This document shows positions 57,259 through 64,000 of a stretch of 64,000 bases of DNA, in pieces. A program made the translations under genes and the position numbers. The stretch is taken from NCBI RefSeq assembly GCF_036634195.1, contig NZ_JAZIFY010000001.1:1994501-2058500 (forward strand), given 5' to 3'. Numbering within the stretch: the first letter of the stretch is position 1; each line of letters opens with the position of its first letter. The notes below the pieces were generated by a model. The model made no database searches, was not told the origin of the DNA, and was given only the letters and a program-made list of their open reading frames with translations. Source of the DNA: Streptomyces sp. P9-A4. GTDB taxonomy: Bacteria > Actinomycetota > Actinomycetes > Streptomycetales > Streptomycetaceae.

Positions 57259-57264
57259 ATGCTA
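57259..57264 (-). promoter_or_regulatory. Candidate -10 element of rnpB
   Basis: TAGCAT on the minus strand (57264-57259) sits 10-11 nt before the inferred rnpB 5' end. No strong -35 is visible upstream in the 118-bp gap to the ribonuclease gene. Confidence 0.45.
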
Positions 57265-57365
57265 CCCGCCGGGGGCCACGCGCTTGACCTTGCCGCAGCG
57301 CCAGGGATTCCGCCGGGCCGCATGAACCTCGCCGTCGGCGACCCGCGCGCCCCTGCTCAAGGCGC

Positions 57366-58808
57366 TCACGCGGGCGCGAACAGCACCTTCGCCGTCCCCG
57401 GGTCCGCCTCCGCCAGCCTGACCCGCAGCCACTCGCCCAGCGGCAGCCGGGCCGTACCGCCCTCGATGCGGGCGACGACCGCCGGGTCGTCCAGGTGGAC
57501 GGTGCCGACGGCCGGTTCGCGTTCCTTCACGTCGATGACGTACGCGTCGAAGACCTCGCCGACCCGTTCCCGCAGCAGGGCCGCCTCGACGATGTCGACG
57601 CTCTCCCGCTCCACCGTGTTGGCACGGCGCGAACCGGCGGCCATCTCCTCGGGGAGGGAGAGCAGGGCGGCCCGTACCCACTCGGGCGGTTCGTCGCCCG
57701 CGACCGCCGCCACGCACAGCTCTCCCGCGTACCGGTCGACGAGGCGGCGCAGGGGCGCGGTGCAGTGCGTGTACTCGTCGGCGACGGCCGCGTGCATCGC
57801 GGGGGTGGGGATGTGGCCGTCGGTGAAGACCGTGTACCCGGCGCCGCGCAGGAGGGACGTGCACTCCTGGAGGAACGCCGCCTGGCGCGGGTCGGTGGGG
57901 TCGGCGGCGCGGACGACGTCGGCGTACGAGACGTGGTGGGGCCAGTCGACTCCGAGGGCCTGCGCCGAGCGGCGCAGCCGGGCGACGGCGCCGTCCGGGG
58001 CGGTGGGGAGGGTGCGCAGGATGCCGGTGCCCGCGGCGGTCATGAGGTCGGCGGCGGCCATGCCGGTGAGCAGGGAGATCTGGGCGTTCCAGCCGTCGGC
58101 GGGGAGCGGGGCCCGGTAGGCGAGGGAGTAGGTGTGGTCCTGCTCGACGATCTCCTGTTCGGGGACGTTGAGGGAGATCCCGCCGCGTTCCGCTTCGAGG
58201 GTTTCGCGGAGCCGGCCGATCTCGCGGAGGAGGGCCACCGGTTCCTCCGCCGTACCCGTGTCGATCCGCCGCTGCACGCCCGCGTAGTCGAGTCTGGCGC
58301 GGCTGCGGACGAGGGCGCGGCGGACGTCGGTGGCGACGCGGCGGCCCTCGGCGTCGAGGTCGATCCGCCACAGGAGGGCGGGGCGGGGCTCGCCGGGGAG
58401 GAGGCTGGCGGCGCCCTCGGAGAGCACGGCGGGGTGGAGGGGGACCTTGCCGTCGGGGAAGTAGAGGGTGAGGACGCGCCGGTGGGCCTCGGTGTCGAGG
58501 GCGGATCCGGGGGCGACGAAGGCGGCGACGTCGGCGATGGCGTAGTGGACGCGGTAGCCGCCGTCGGCCCGGCGGGCCAGGTGCATGGCCTGGTCGAGGT
58601 CGGTGGAGGTGGGCGGGTCCACGGTGAAGAAGGGCAGGTCGGTGGCGTCGTACGAGGGGAGCCGGGGGTTCTTGGCCACGGTCTCGGCCTCGGCGAGGAC
58701 GGCCGGCGGGAAGTCCTCGGGGACGCCTAGCTCGGTACGGAGTGCGCGCAGGGCGGCCCGCAGCGGAGCCTCGGCTGCGCCGGTCACGTGAATGTGGCGG
58801 CGGGGCAT
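57366..58808 (-). CDS. RNB-domain ribonuclease (RNase II/R family, short form)
   Basis: A 480-aa 3'-5' exoribonuclease candidate. The RNB catalytic core is visible: T-S-T-D-L-D-Q-A-M near residue 70 (metal Asp cluster), H-Y-A-I-A-D-V-A-A-F-V, T-L-Y-F-P-D-G-K-V-P-L-H-P, then E-Y-T-H-C-T-A-P-L-R-R-L-V-D-R-Y in the C-terminal part. A final beta domain (V-I-D-V-K-E-R-E-P-A-V-G-T-V) replaces a full S1 domain; no cold-shock domains precede the core. This is the short actinobacterial RNB type. The ATG at 58808 was chosen by homology. It lies next to rnpB on the same strand. Confidence 0.9.
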   Translation of the reverse strand: MPRRHIHVTGAAEAPLRAALRALRTELGVPEDFPPAVLAEAETVAKNPRLPSYDATDLPFFTVDPPTSTDLDQAMHLARRADGGYRVHYAIADVAAFVAPGSALDTEAHRRVLTLYFPDGKVPLHPAVLSEGAASLLPGEPRPALLWRIDLDAEGRRVATDVRRALVRSRARLDYAGVQRRIDTGTAEEPVALLREIGRLRETLEAERGGISLNVPEQEIVEQDHTYSLAYRAPLPADGWNAQISLLTGMAAADLMTAAGTGILRTLPTAPDGAVARLRRSAQALGVDWPHHVSYADVVRAADPTDPRQAAFLQECTSLLRGAGYTVFTDGHIPTPAMHAAVADEYTHCTAPLRRLVDRYAGELCVAAVAGDEPPEWVRAALLSLPEEMAAGSRRANTVERESVDIVEAALLRERVGEVFDAYVIDVKEREPAVGTVHLDDPAVVARIEGGTARLPLGEWLRVRLAEADPGTAKVLFAPA

Positions 58809-58864
58809 GGACCGAGCGTATGGGGAGGGGGGAGGTGCGGCATTTCGTACGGGGACGAGGACGA

Positions 58865-58904
58865 GGGTGGGGAGGGGGCGGGGGTGGGGGTGGGGAGGGG
58901 GGCG
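58865..58904 (+). other. G-tract cluster with G-quadruplex potential upstream of yaaA
   Basis: Within 40 bp the plus strand carries seven runs of three to six G separated by one or two bases. It lies between the divergent ribonuclease and yaaA genes, about 110-150 bp upstream of yaaA, and could fold into a quadruplex. Purely compositional chance in 72% G+C DNA is possible. Confidence 0.5.
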
Positions 58905-59013
58905 GCCTCCCCTGCCGGGCCTGCCCCGCGGCTCGTACGGGACCCGGCCCCGTACCTCGTACGCTGGGCCCTCGGGGCCGCACCCCCTCCCGTACCGACG
59001 AAGGAGAACCACC

Positions 59014-59781
59014 GTGCTCGTGCTGTTGCCGCCCTCCGAGGGCAAGGCCTCCTCGGGGCGCGGGGCGCCGCTCAAGCCGGAGTCGCTGTCCCTGCCGGGG
59101 CTCGCCGAGGCGCGGGCGGCCGTCCTGGACGAGCTGGTCGAGCTGTGCGCGGCCGACGAGGAGAAGGCGCGCGAGGTGCTCGGACTGAGCGAGGGCCTGC
59201 GCGGCGAGGTCGCGAAGAACGTGGAGCTGCGGACGGCGGGCGCGCGGCCCGCCGGGGAGATCTACACGGGCGTGCTCTACGACGCGCTGGGTCTGGCGAC
59301 CCTGGACGCGGCGGCGAAGCGACGGGCCGGGCGGTCCCTGCTGGTGTTCTCGGGGCTCTGGGGCGCGGTCCGGGTGACCGACCGGATTCCCTCGTACCGC
59401 TGCTCGATGGGGGTCAGGCTGCCGGGGCTCGGCGCGCTCGGCGGGCACTGGCGGGGCGCGATGGCCTCCGTGCTTCCCGAGGCCGCCGGTGACGGTCTCG
59501 TCCTTGACCTGCGCTCGTCGGCGTACGCGTCGGCGTGGAAGCCGAAGGGCGAGGTGGCGGCGCGGACGGCGACGGTACGGGTGCTGTACGCGCCGACCCG
59601 GAAGGTCGTCAGCCACTTCAACAAGGCGACGAAGGGCCGGATCGTCCGGAGTCTGCTGGAGGCGGGCGCGGTGCCGGGTTCGCCGGAGGAGCTGGTGGTG
59701 GCGCTGCGGGACCTCGGGTACGTGGTGGAGGAGAGCGGGAAGCCGGGGGCGCTCGACGTGCTGGTGGACGAGATCCACTAG
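59014..59781 (+). CDS. yaaA: Peroxide stress protein YaaA (DUF328)
   Basis: A 255-aa protein that in E. coli limits intracellular free iron and DNA damage during H2O2 stress. It begins M-L-V-L-L-P-P-S-E-G-K, the family signature, and has Y-T-G-V-L-Y-D-A-L-G-L, V-F-S-G-L-W-G-A-V-R and D-R-I-P-S-Y-R-C-S-M-G-V in the middle, with S-H-F-N-K-A-T-K-G near the end. The start is GTG at 59014, supported by AAGGAGAA. Role here is by homology. Confidence 0.93.
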   Translation: MLVLLPPSEGKASSGRGAPLKPESLSLPGLAEARAAVLDELVELCAADEEKAREVLGLSEGLRGEVAKNVELRTAGARPAGEIYTGVLYDALGLATLDAAAKRRAGRSLLVFSGLWGAVRVTDRIPSYRCSMGVRLPGLGALGGHWRGAMASVLPEAAGDGLVLDLRSSAYASAWKPKGEVAARTATVRVLYAPTRKVVSHFNKATKGRIVRSLLEAGAVPGSPEELVVALRDLGYVVEESGKPGALDVLVDEIH

Positions 59782-59799
59782 GGCCCACATTGCACCCTG

Positions 59800-59815
59800 C
59801 GCAACGATCGTTGCG
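59800..59815. promoter_or_regulatory. 16-bp perfect palindrome upstream of the KDPG aldolase gene
   Basis: CGCAACGATCGTTGCG is fully self-complementary and lies 33 bp upstream of the aldolase ATG. The shape (AACG-A-T-CGTT core) suits a LacI/GntR-type dimer operator. No regulator gene is adjacent, so the cognate protein would be encoded elsewhere. Confidence 0.6.
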
Positions 59816-59847
59816 TGGGGCGTTCCTTCATGGGCAGGATGAGGCCC

Positions 59848-60516
59848 ATGCCGACGAGCGTGTTCGACCTTGTCCCCGGAACCCCCGTCGTCCCGGTCGT
59901 GGTGATCGAGGACGCCGCCGATGCCGTACCCCTCGCCCGGGCCCTGGTCGCCGGCGGGCTGCCGCTCGTCGAGGTCACCCTGCGCACACCGGCCGCGCTC
60001 GACGCCGTCCGGGCGATCGGCGCCGAGGTGCCGGAGGCGGTCGTCGGCGTGGGGACGGTCGTCTCGGCCGCCGGGGTCGCCGACGCGGTCGGCGCGGGGG
60101 CCCGGTTCCTGGTCAGCCCCGGCTGGACCGGGCGGCTGCTCGCCGCGATGCGGGAGTCGGGCGTGCCGTTCCTGCCGGGCGTCTCGACGGCCTCGGAGGT
60201 CGTGGCCCTGCTCGAACAGGGCGTGGAGTCGATGAAGTTCTTCCCGGCCGAGGCGGCGGGCGGCGTCCCGTACCTCAAGTCCCTCGCGGGGCCGCTCCCC
60301 CGGGCCCGCTTCTGCCCGACCGGCGGCGTCTCCCGCGCCTCCGCCCCCGGCTATCTGTCCCTGCCGAACGTCGGCTGCGTCGGCGGTACGTGGATGCTGC
60401 CGCCCGACGCCCTCGCCGCCCGCGACTGGGCGCGGGTGGAGACGCTGGCGCGGGAGGCGGCGGGGTTGCGGGGGCCGGGGAGCCACGGCGGCCCCGGGGG
60501 GCCCGTCAGCGGGTGA
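59848..60516 (+). CDS. eda: 2-dehydro-3-deoxyphosphogluconate (KDPG) aldolase family protein
   Basis: A 222-aa class I aldolase that splits KDPG (or KDPGal) to pyruvate and glyceraldehyde 3-phosphate. Visible: P-V-V-V-I-E-D-A, V-E-V-T-L-R-T-P with the conserved Glu, V-G-V-G-T-V, and the Schiff-base Lys in S-M-K-F-F-P-A-E-A (near residue 131). C-P-T-G-G-V-S closes the phosphate site. The ATG at 59848 has AGGATGAGG upstream. It is convergent with the GNAT gene, and the two overlap by 11 bp. A 16-bp palindrome lies in its promoter. Confidence 0.9.
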   Translation: MPTSVFDLVPGTPVVPVVVIEDAADAVPLARALVAGGLPLVEVTLRTPAALDAVRAIGAEVPEAVVGVGTVVSAAGVADAVGAGARFLVSPGWTGRLLAAMRESGVPFLPGVSTASEVVALLEQGVESMKFFPAEAAGGVPYLKSLAGPLPRARFCPTGGVSRASAPGYLSLPNVGCVGGTWMLPPDALAARDWARVETLAREAAGLRGPGSHGGPGGPVSG

Positions 60517-61339
60517 GACCTGTGAGCCGCGCGTCCAGGTGGTCGGTCACCGGGCGGTAGCCGAGGCGGCGGTAGAGGGCGTTGCTGGTGGGGTTGGCGA
60601 GGTCCGTGAAGAGCAGCACATGGGCGGCGCCCGTGCCTTGGGCGAGGCGGCTGACCGCCGTGGTGATGCCCGCCGCGTATCCCCGTCCGCGGTAGGCGGA
60701 GGGCGTGTGGACGAGGTGGACGCGGGCCTGGCCCTCGATCGTGCGGGAGGTGCTCGCCATGGACACCGGGCGGCCGTCGGGGGTCTCCCAGAGGAGCAGG
60801 CGGCCCTCGGAGATCCGGTCCGTGACCGGCGCGGTGAAGTCCCTGGCGTCGACGTCCTCCCCGACGTCCCGGGCGAACTCCCGCGCCCAGGCGGCGGCCA
60901 GCGGGATGTCGGCCGGACCGGCCACGCGCGCGCGTCCCGCGGGCGCGGGGTCGGGCGGAGTGAGCGTACCGAGCCGGAAGAGCCGCAGCCGGACGACGGG
61001 CCTCCAGCCCCCACCGAACGCCTCGGCGAACGCCGCCGCACACGCCTCGACGGGACCGGTCTCGCCCCGCACGGCGGTCGGCGCGCCCCCTGCGGCCGGT
61101 TCCTGGGTCGCCAGGGCCCGTACCGCCTCCGTCGTCACCGTGCCGAGGACGACCACGCGGGGCGCCGTGACCGCGAGGACGCCCGTGACCCTGCCGTCCT
61201 CGGGTTCGGTCCACCAGCCGAGGCGGTCCGCCGCGGCCATGAGGGTGAGGACTCCGGTGTTACGGGCCGGCTCGGCGGCCAGCAGGGGCGCCGCGGACGC
61301 CCGGAACACCTCGGGGTCTTCGGTGAAGTGCCACGTCAT
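60506..61339 (-). CDS. GNAT-family N-acetyltransferase
   Basis: A 277-aa protein has an N-terminal helical/beta domain of about 120 residues and a C-terminal GNAT domain. The acetyl-CoA loop is V-H-L-V-H-T-P-S-A-Y-R-G-R-G-Y-A-A-G (near residue 217), followed by N-P-T-S-N-A-L-Y-R-R-L-G-Y-R-P-V. The layout (N-terminal extension plus GNAT) is shared with mycothiol-synthase-like and other actinobacterial acetyltransferases. Substrate is unknown. The ATG at 61339 gives M-T-W-H-F. Confidence 0.88.
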   Translation of the reverse strand: MTWHFTEDPEVFRASAAPLLAAEPARNTGVLTLMAAADRLGWWTEPEDGRVTGVLAVTAPRVVVLGTVTTEAVRALATQEPAAGGAPTAVRGETGPVEACAAAFAEAFGGGWRPVVRLRLFRLGTLTPPDPAPAGRARVAGPADIPLAAAWAREFARDVGEDVDARDFTAPVTDRISEGRLLLWETPDGRPVSMASTSRTIEGQARVHLVHTPSAYRGRGYAAGITTAVSRLAQGTGAAHVLLFTDLANPTSNALYRRLGYRPVTDHLDARLTGLTR

Positions 61340-61403
61340 GGACCCCGATGGTGGTACGGGGCCGGGGCCCCGCGCCACCCCTTTCCCGCCGCGGCGCCCG
61401 CGC

Positions 61404-62846
61404 CTACCGGAGGTGCGAGGTGTCGTTGAGGAGCCGTACCGACGCGTTGCCGTCCGCGTAGTACGCCACCGCCGAGAGCGACGCCGCCGACAGCTCCATC
61501 CGGAACAGCGATTCCGGCGGCGCCCCGAGGGCCAGCCGGACCAGGGTCTTGATCGGCGTGACGTGGGTGACGAGGAGGACCGTACGGCCCGCGTACGCGG
61601 CCGTCAGCCGGTCCCGGGTCGCGGCGACCCGCCGGGCGACGGTCGCGAAGCTCTCGCCCCCGCCCGTCGGCGCGGCCTTCGGCGAGGCCAGCCAGGCGTC
61701 CAGGTCCTCCGGGTGGCGCTCGCGCGCCTCCCCGAAGGTCAGTCCCTCCCACGCGCCGAAGTCGGTCTCGCGCAGGCCCTGCTCGATCCGTACGTCGAGC
61801 CCGAGGCGGGCGGCGACGGCGGCGGCGGTCTGGCGGCAGCGGGCGAGGGGCGAGCTGACGATCTCCTGGATGGTGCCGCGCGCGGCGAGCGCCTCCGCGA
61901 CGGCCTCGGCCTGCCGCAGTCCCGCCGCCGACAGCTCGGGGTCGCTCCCCCCGCTCCCCGAGAACCGCTTCTCGGGCGTGAGCGCGGTCTCGCCGTGCCG
62001 CAGCAGCACGAAGGTCGCGGGCGCTCCCATGTCGGGCCCGGCCCAGCCCTGCCGGGGCGCGGCACCGGCCTGCGCGGGTGCGGCAGCCGTACCACCGGTC
62101 GCGGGGGCGGCGGGCGACTCGCCCGTCAGGGGTGCCGTCTCCTCGGTGGCGAACAGGCCGTCGTCCGGAAGGGCGTCCGGGGTCGTCGGGCGCGCCACCG
62201 AACCGGGCCAGGCACCCGTACCCGTACCCGCGCTTACGGACACGCCCGAGCCCGCGGCCCCGCCCGTCCCCGTAGCCCCACCCGCCAGCAGGGCCGCGCG
62301 CGCACGTGCCGCGCCCGCCGTCGCGTCGCCCGGAGGGCCCGACGCCGGCGGGGTCGCCGCGTTGCGGGCGGCCACCGCGTCCAGGCCCGCCGTCGACGAC
62401 GACGGCTCCCACTGGCGGCCCCGCTTGCCCGCGTCCATCGCCTCGTTCGCGAGCCGGTCCGCGTGCTTGTTCCGTTCGCGGGGGATCCACTCGTAGCGGA
62501 CCCGGCCCGCCGGGTAGACCCGGCCCGCCTCGGCCGCGAGCGGCTTCATGTCCGGGTGCTTGATCTTCCAGCGGCCGGACATCTGCTCGACGACCAGCTT
62601 GGAGTCCATCCGGACGTGGACGTCGGCGTCCGGGAAGAGTGCCCGGGCGGCTTTCAGGCCCGCGACCAGGCCCTTGTACTCGGCGACGTTGTTCGTCGCC
62701 ACACCGATGTACTCGGCCGCCTCCGCGAGCGTCTCGCCCGTCACGGGGTCCAGGACGACCGCCCCGTAACCGGCGGGTCCCGGATTGCCCCGGGACCCCC
62801 CGTCGGCCTCGACGATCAGCTCGCGCGGAGGCGTCGTGGCCGGCAT
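61404..62846 (-). CDS. rnhC: Bifunctional RNase HI / histidine phosphatase (RnhC-CobC-like fusion)
   Basis: A 480-aa two-domain protein. N-terminal RNase HI (1-140): I-V-E-A-D-G-G-S-R-G-N-P-G, N-N-V-A-E-Y-K-G-L, R-M-D-S-K-L-V-V-E-Q and E-R-N-K-H-A-D-R-L-A-N-E-A supply the D-E-D-D active site. A roughly 130-residue Ala/Gly/Thr-rich linker follows. The C-terminal domain (about 270-480) is a histidine phosphatase: L-L-R-H-G-E-T-A-L near the start, S-P-L-A-R-C-R-Q-T-A, F-G-A-W-E-G-L-T and L-L-V-T-H-V-T-P-I. Actinobacterial homologues such as mycobacterial Rv2228c combine RNase H with alpha-ribazole phosphatase activity. Its ATG overlaps the upstream stop as TAATG. Confidence 0.93.
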   Translation of the reverse strand: MPATTPPRELIVEADGGSRGNPGPAGYGAVVLDPVTGETLAEAAEYIGVATNNVAEYKGLVAGLKAARALFPDADVHVRMDSKLVVEQMSGRWKIKHPDMKPLAAEAGRVYPAGRVRYEWIPRERNKHADRLANEAMDAGKRGRQWEPSSSTAGLDAVAARNAATPPASGPPGDATAGAARARAALLAGGATGTGGAAGSGVSVSAGTGTGAWPGSVARPTTPDALPDDGLFATEETAPLTGESPAAPATGGTAAAPAQAGAAPRQGWAGPDMGAPATFVLLRHGETALTPEKRFSGSGGSDPELSAAGLRQAEAVAEALAARGTIQEIVSSPLARCRQTAAAVAARLGLDVRIEQGLRETDFGAWEGLTFGEARERHPEDLDAWLASPKAAPTGGGESFATVARRVAATRDRLTAAYAGRTVLLVTHVTPIKTLVRLALGAPPESLFRMELSAASLSAVAYYADGNASVRLLNDTSHLR

Positions 62847-63589
62847 TACAGGCCGGACTCCGAGGTGCGGACGAGGATGCGGCGGCAGTTCTCGCAGCGG
62901 AGGACCGTGTCCTTGGCGGCGGCGCGGACCTCGTTCACCTCGGTGATGTTGAGCTCGATGTGGCAGCCCTCGCACTTGCGCTGGTACAGCCGGGCCGCGC
63001 CGACGCCGCCCTGCTGCTCGCGCAGCTTCTCGTACAGCTTGAGGAGGTCGGCGGGGACGGAGCCCGCGACGAGCTGGCGCTCCTTCGTCACGGACGCGGC
63101 CTCGGCGTCCAGCTCGCCCTCGGCGGCGTCGCGGCGGGCGGTGGCGTCGTCGGTCTTGGCCTGGACGGCGGAGACCCGCTCGGTCAGCTCGGCCAGGCGC
63201 TCCTGGGCGGACTCGCGGCGCTCCATGACCTCGAGGACGATCTCCTCCAGGTCGCCCTGGCGCTTGGCGAGGGAGACGATCTCGCGCTGGAGGTTCTCCA
63301 GGTCCTTCGGGGAGGACACGGTGCCGGAGTCCAGGCGCTGCTGGTCGCGCGCGGCCCGCTGGCGGACCTGGTCGACGTCCTGCTCGGCCTTGGTCTGCTC
63401 GCGGCCGCAGTCGCTCTCCTCGGTCTGCGCGGCGACGAGCAGGTCGCGCAGCTGGGTGAGGTCCTTGTTCAGCGACTCGATCTCGGCGTGCTCGGGGAGC
63501 GAGCCGCGCTTGTGCGCGAGCTGCTGGAGGCGGACGTCCAGCGACTGGACGTCGAGGAGGCGGATCTGGTCGGCGGGCGCGGCGTTCAG
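62846..63589 (-). CDS. C4-type zinc-ribbon coiled-coil protein (CdsZ/DUF164 family), CTG start
   Basis: A 247-aa protein has a long Glu/Arg/Gln-rich coiled coil (residues about 20-180) and a C-terminal zinc ribbon with four cysteines in two pairs (K-C-E-G-C-H and R-C-E-N-C-R-R). The first residues N-A-A-P-A-D-Q-I-R-L-L-D-V-Q are those seen in Streptomyces homologues. The codon just before them is CTG at 63589; it overlaps the upstream TGA as CTGA and has GGAG about 9 nt upstream, so a CTG start is likely. In-frame codons upstream of it are inside the neighbouring gene and not conserved. Related DUF164 proteins act in DNA or RNA metabolism; the exact role is unsettled. Confidence 0.88.
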   Translation of the reverse strand: MNAAPADQIRLLDVQSLDVRLQQLAHKRGSLPEHAEIESLNKDLTQLRDLLVAAQTEESDCGREQTKAEQDVDQVRQRAARDQQRLDSGTVSSPKDLENLQREIVSLAKRQGDLEEIVLEVMERRESAQERLAELTERVSAVQAKTDDATARRDAAEGELDAEAASVTKERQLVAGSVPADLLKLYEKLREQQGGVGAARLYQRKCEGCHIELNITEVNEVRAAAKDTVLRCENCRRILVRTSESGL

Positions 63590-64000
63590 TTGGGGGCTCC
63601 AGGGGAGGTGTGGTGGGAGGACCAGGGGTCGGTGACCGTCTTCGAGACGTGGACGCGGAGGTCCCAGCCGTGACGGTCGGAGATCGCGTCGAGCTGGGCG
63701 GCGGCCTGCTCGCACCAGGGCCATTCGGTCGCCCAGTGGGCGGCGTCGACCAGGCCGAGGGGTGACTGCTGGGTGGCCTCGGAGACGGGGTGGTGGCGCA
63801 GGTCGGCGGTGAGGAAGGCGTCCACGCCGGCGGCCCGCACGGCCTCGAAGAGGCTGTCGCCGGAGCCGCCGCTGACGGCGACGCGGCGCACGGTCATGCC
63901 GGGGTCTCCGGCGACCCGGATGCCCTGCGCGGTCGCGGGCAGCCGCTTCGCGGCGCGCGCGGCGAACGCGGCGAGGGTCTCGGGCGGGTCGAGCTCGCAG
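63586..64000 (-). CDS. Nif3-like dinuclear metal centre protein (partial, C-terminal end)
   Basis: About 138 residues of the C terminus of a Nif3/DUF34 protein; the gene continues beyond the right edge. Visible: R-V-A-V-S-G-G-S-G-D-S-L, A-G-V-D-A-F-L-T-A-D-L-R-H-H-P-V and L-V-D-A-A-H-W-A-T-E-W-P-W, which carry metal-ligand His/Glu residues. Its TGA overlaps the CTG start of the zinc-ribbon gene, and that gene in turn overlaps rnhC, so the three are one operon. Nif3-like proteins form toroidal hexamers; the function is unknown. Confidence 0.92.
   Translation of the reverse strand, partial: CELDPPETLAAFAARAAKRLPATAQGIRVAGDPGMTVRRVAVSGGSGDSLFEAVRAAGVDAFLTADLRHHPVSEATQQSPLGLVDAAHWATEWPWCEQAAAQLDAISDRHGWDLRVHVSKTVTDPWSSHHTSPGAPN

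Noticed and set aside
1..64000. CRISPR array, tRNA genes, prophage or integrative element
   Set aside because: Tandem repeats found are adjacent without spacers; no tRNA cloverleaf, integrase, transposase or att-like pair was recognised by eye.

Overview
The window is a high-G+C actinobacterial chromosome segment, almost certainly Streptomyces. Three things point there: near-uniform G/C third codon positions with frequent GTG/TTG starts and GTGA/ATGA stop-start overlaps; Streptomyces hallmark genes (malR-malEF, glnE, the second glutamine-synthetase-like gene glnA2, an AfsR-type regulator, a CYP157/CYP154-type P450 pair); and a type-A RNase P RNA. I saw no TTA leucine codon in the genes called here. 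No CRISPR array, tRNA, integrase or insertion sequence was recognised, so this reads as core chromosome with small local rearrangements.

Layout. 0-4 kb: maltose/maltodextrin ABC genes malE and malF (malF runs off the left edge), the divergent repressor gene malR, and a PAP2-type membrane phosphatase. 4-16.4 kb: nitrogen-related genes (glnE adenylyltransferase, glnA2) around a secreted PIG-L deacetylase, two translationally coupled P450s, a VOC protein and a DUF3105/DUF305 envelope pair. 16.4-22.1 kb: a CBS protein, two gene stumps joined by a deletion, an APC permease, nadE and a membrane-anchored endo/exonuclease-phosphatase-like protein. 22.3-28.5 kb: a TetR/DHA2 efflux pair with a 29-bp operator, panB, a small secreted DUF2690 protein and a DrrAB-like ABC exporter. 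28.6-37.4 kb: a 1139-aa AfsR/SARP-type ATPase regulator, a site-2 protease, an F420-NADP reductase, a second MFS protein and methionine aminopeptidase.

37.4-43.5 kb is an iron region: heme oxygenase with an iron box, a PhzF-like enzyme, and efeO-efeB-efeU with tandem iron-box-like sites plus a lipoprotein gene overlapping efeU. 43.6-56.8 kb holds a primase/polymerase-like protein, two TetR regulators, DDAH, an Rsm22-like methyltransferase, a Bcr-type exporter, a Gfo/Idh/MocA oxidoreductase, a Tat-exported PhoD phosphatase and several small proteins. 56.8-64 kb is RNA/housekeeping: rnpB, an RNB ribonuclease, yaaA, a KDPG aldolase, a GNAT protein, and the coupled set nif3-like, zinc-ribbon protein (apparent CTG start), RNase HI-phosphatase fusion.

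The most noteworthy unexplained structure is in non-coding DNA. Short tandem or inverted duplications sit exactly on stop codons at five or more places. A perfect hairpin buries the phoD ribosome-binding site. A palindromic element lies in frame inside the AfsR-like regulator. An inverted repeat frames the heme oxygenase iron box. I see no complete new defence or biosynthetic system; the conservon-type P450 pair without its conservon and the efe-linked lipoprotein are the best protein-level leads.
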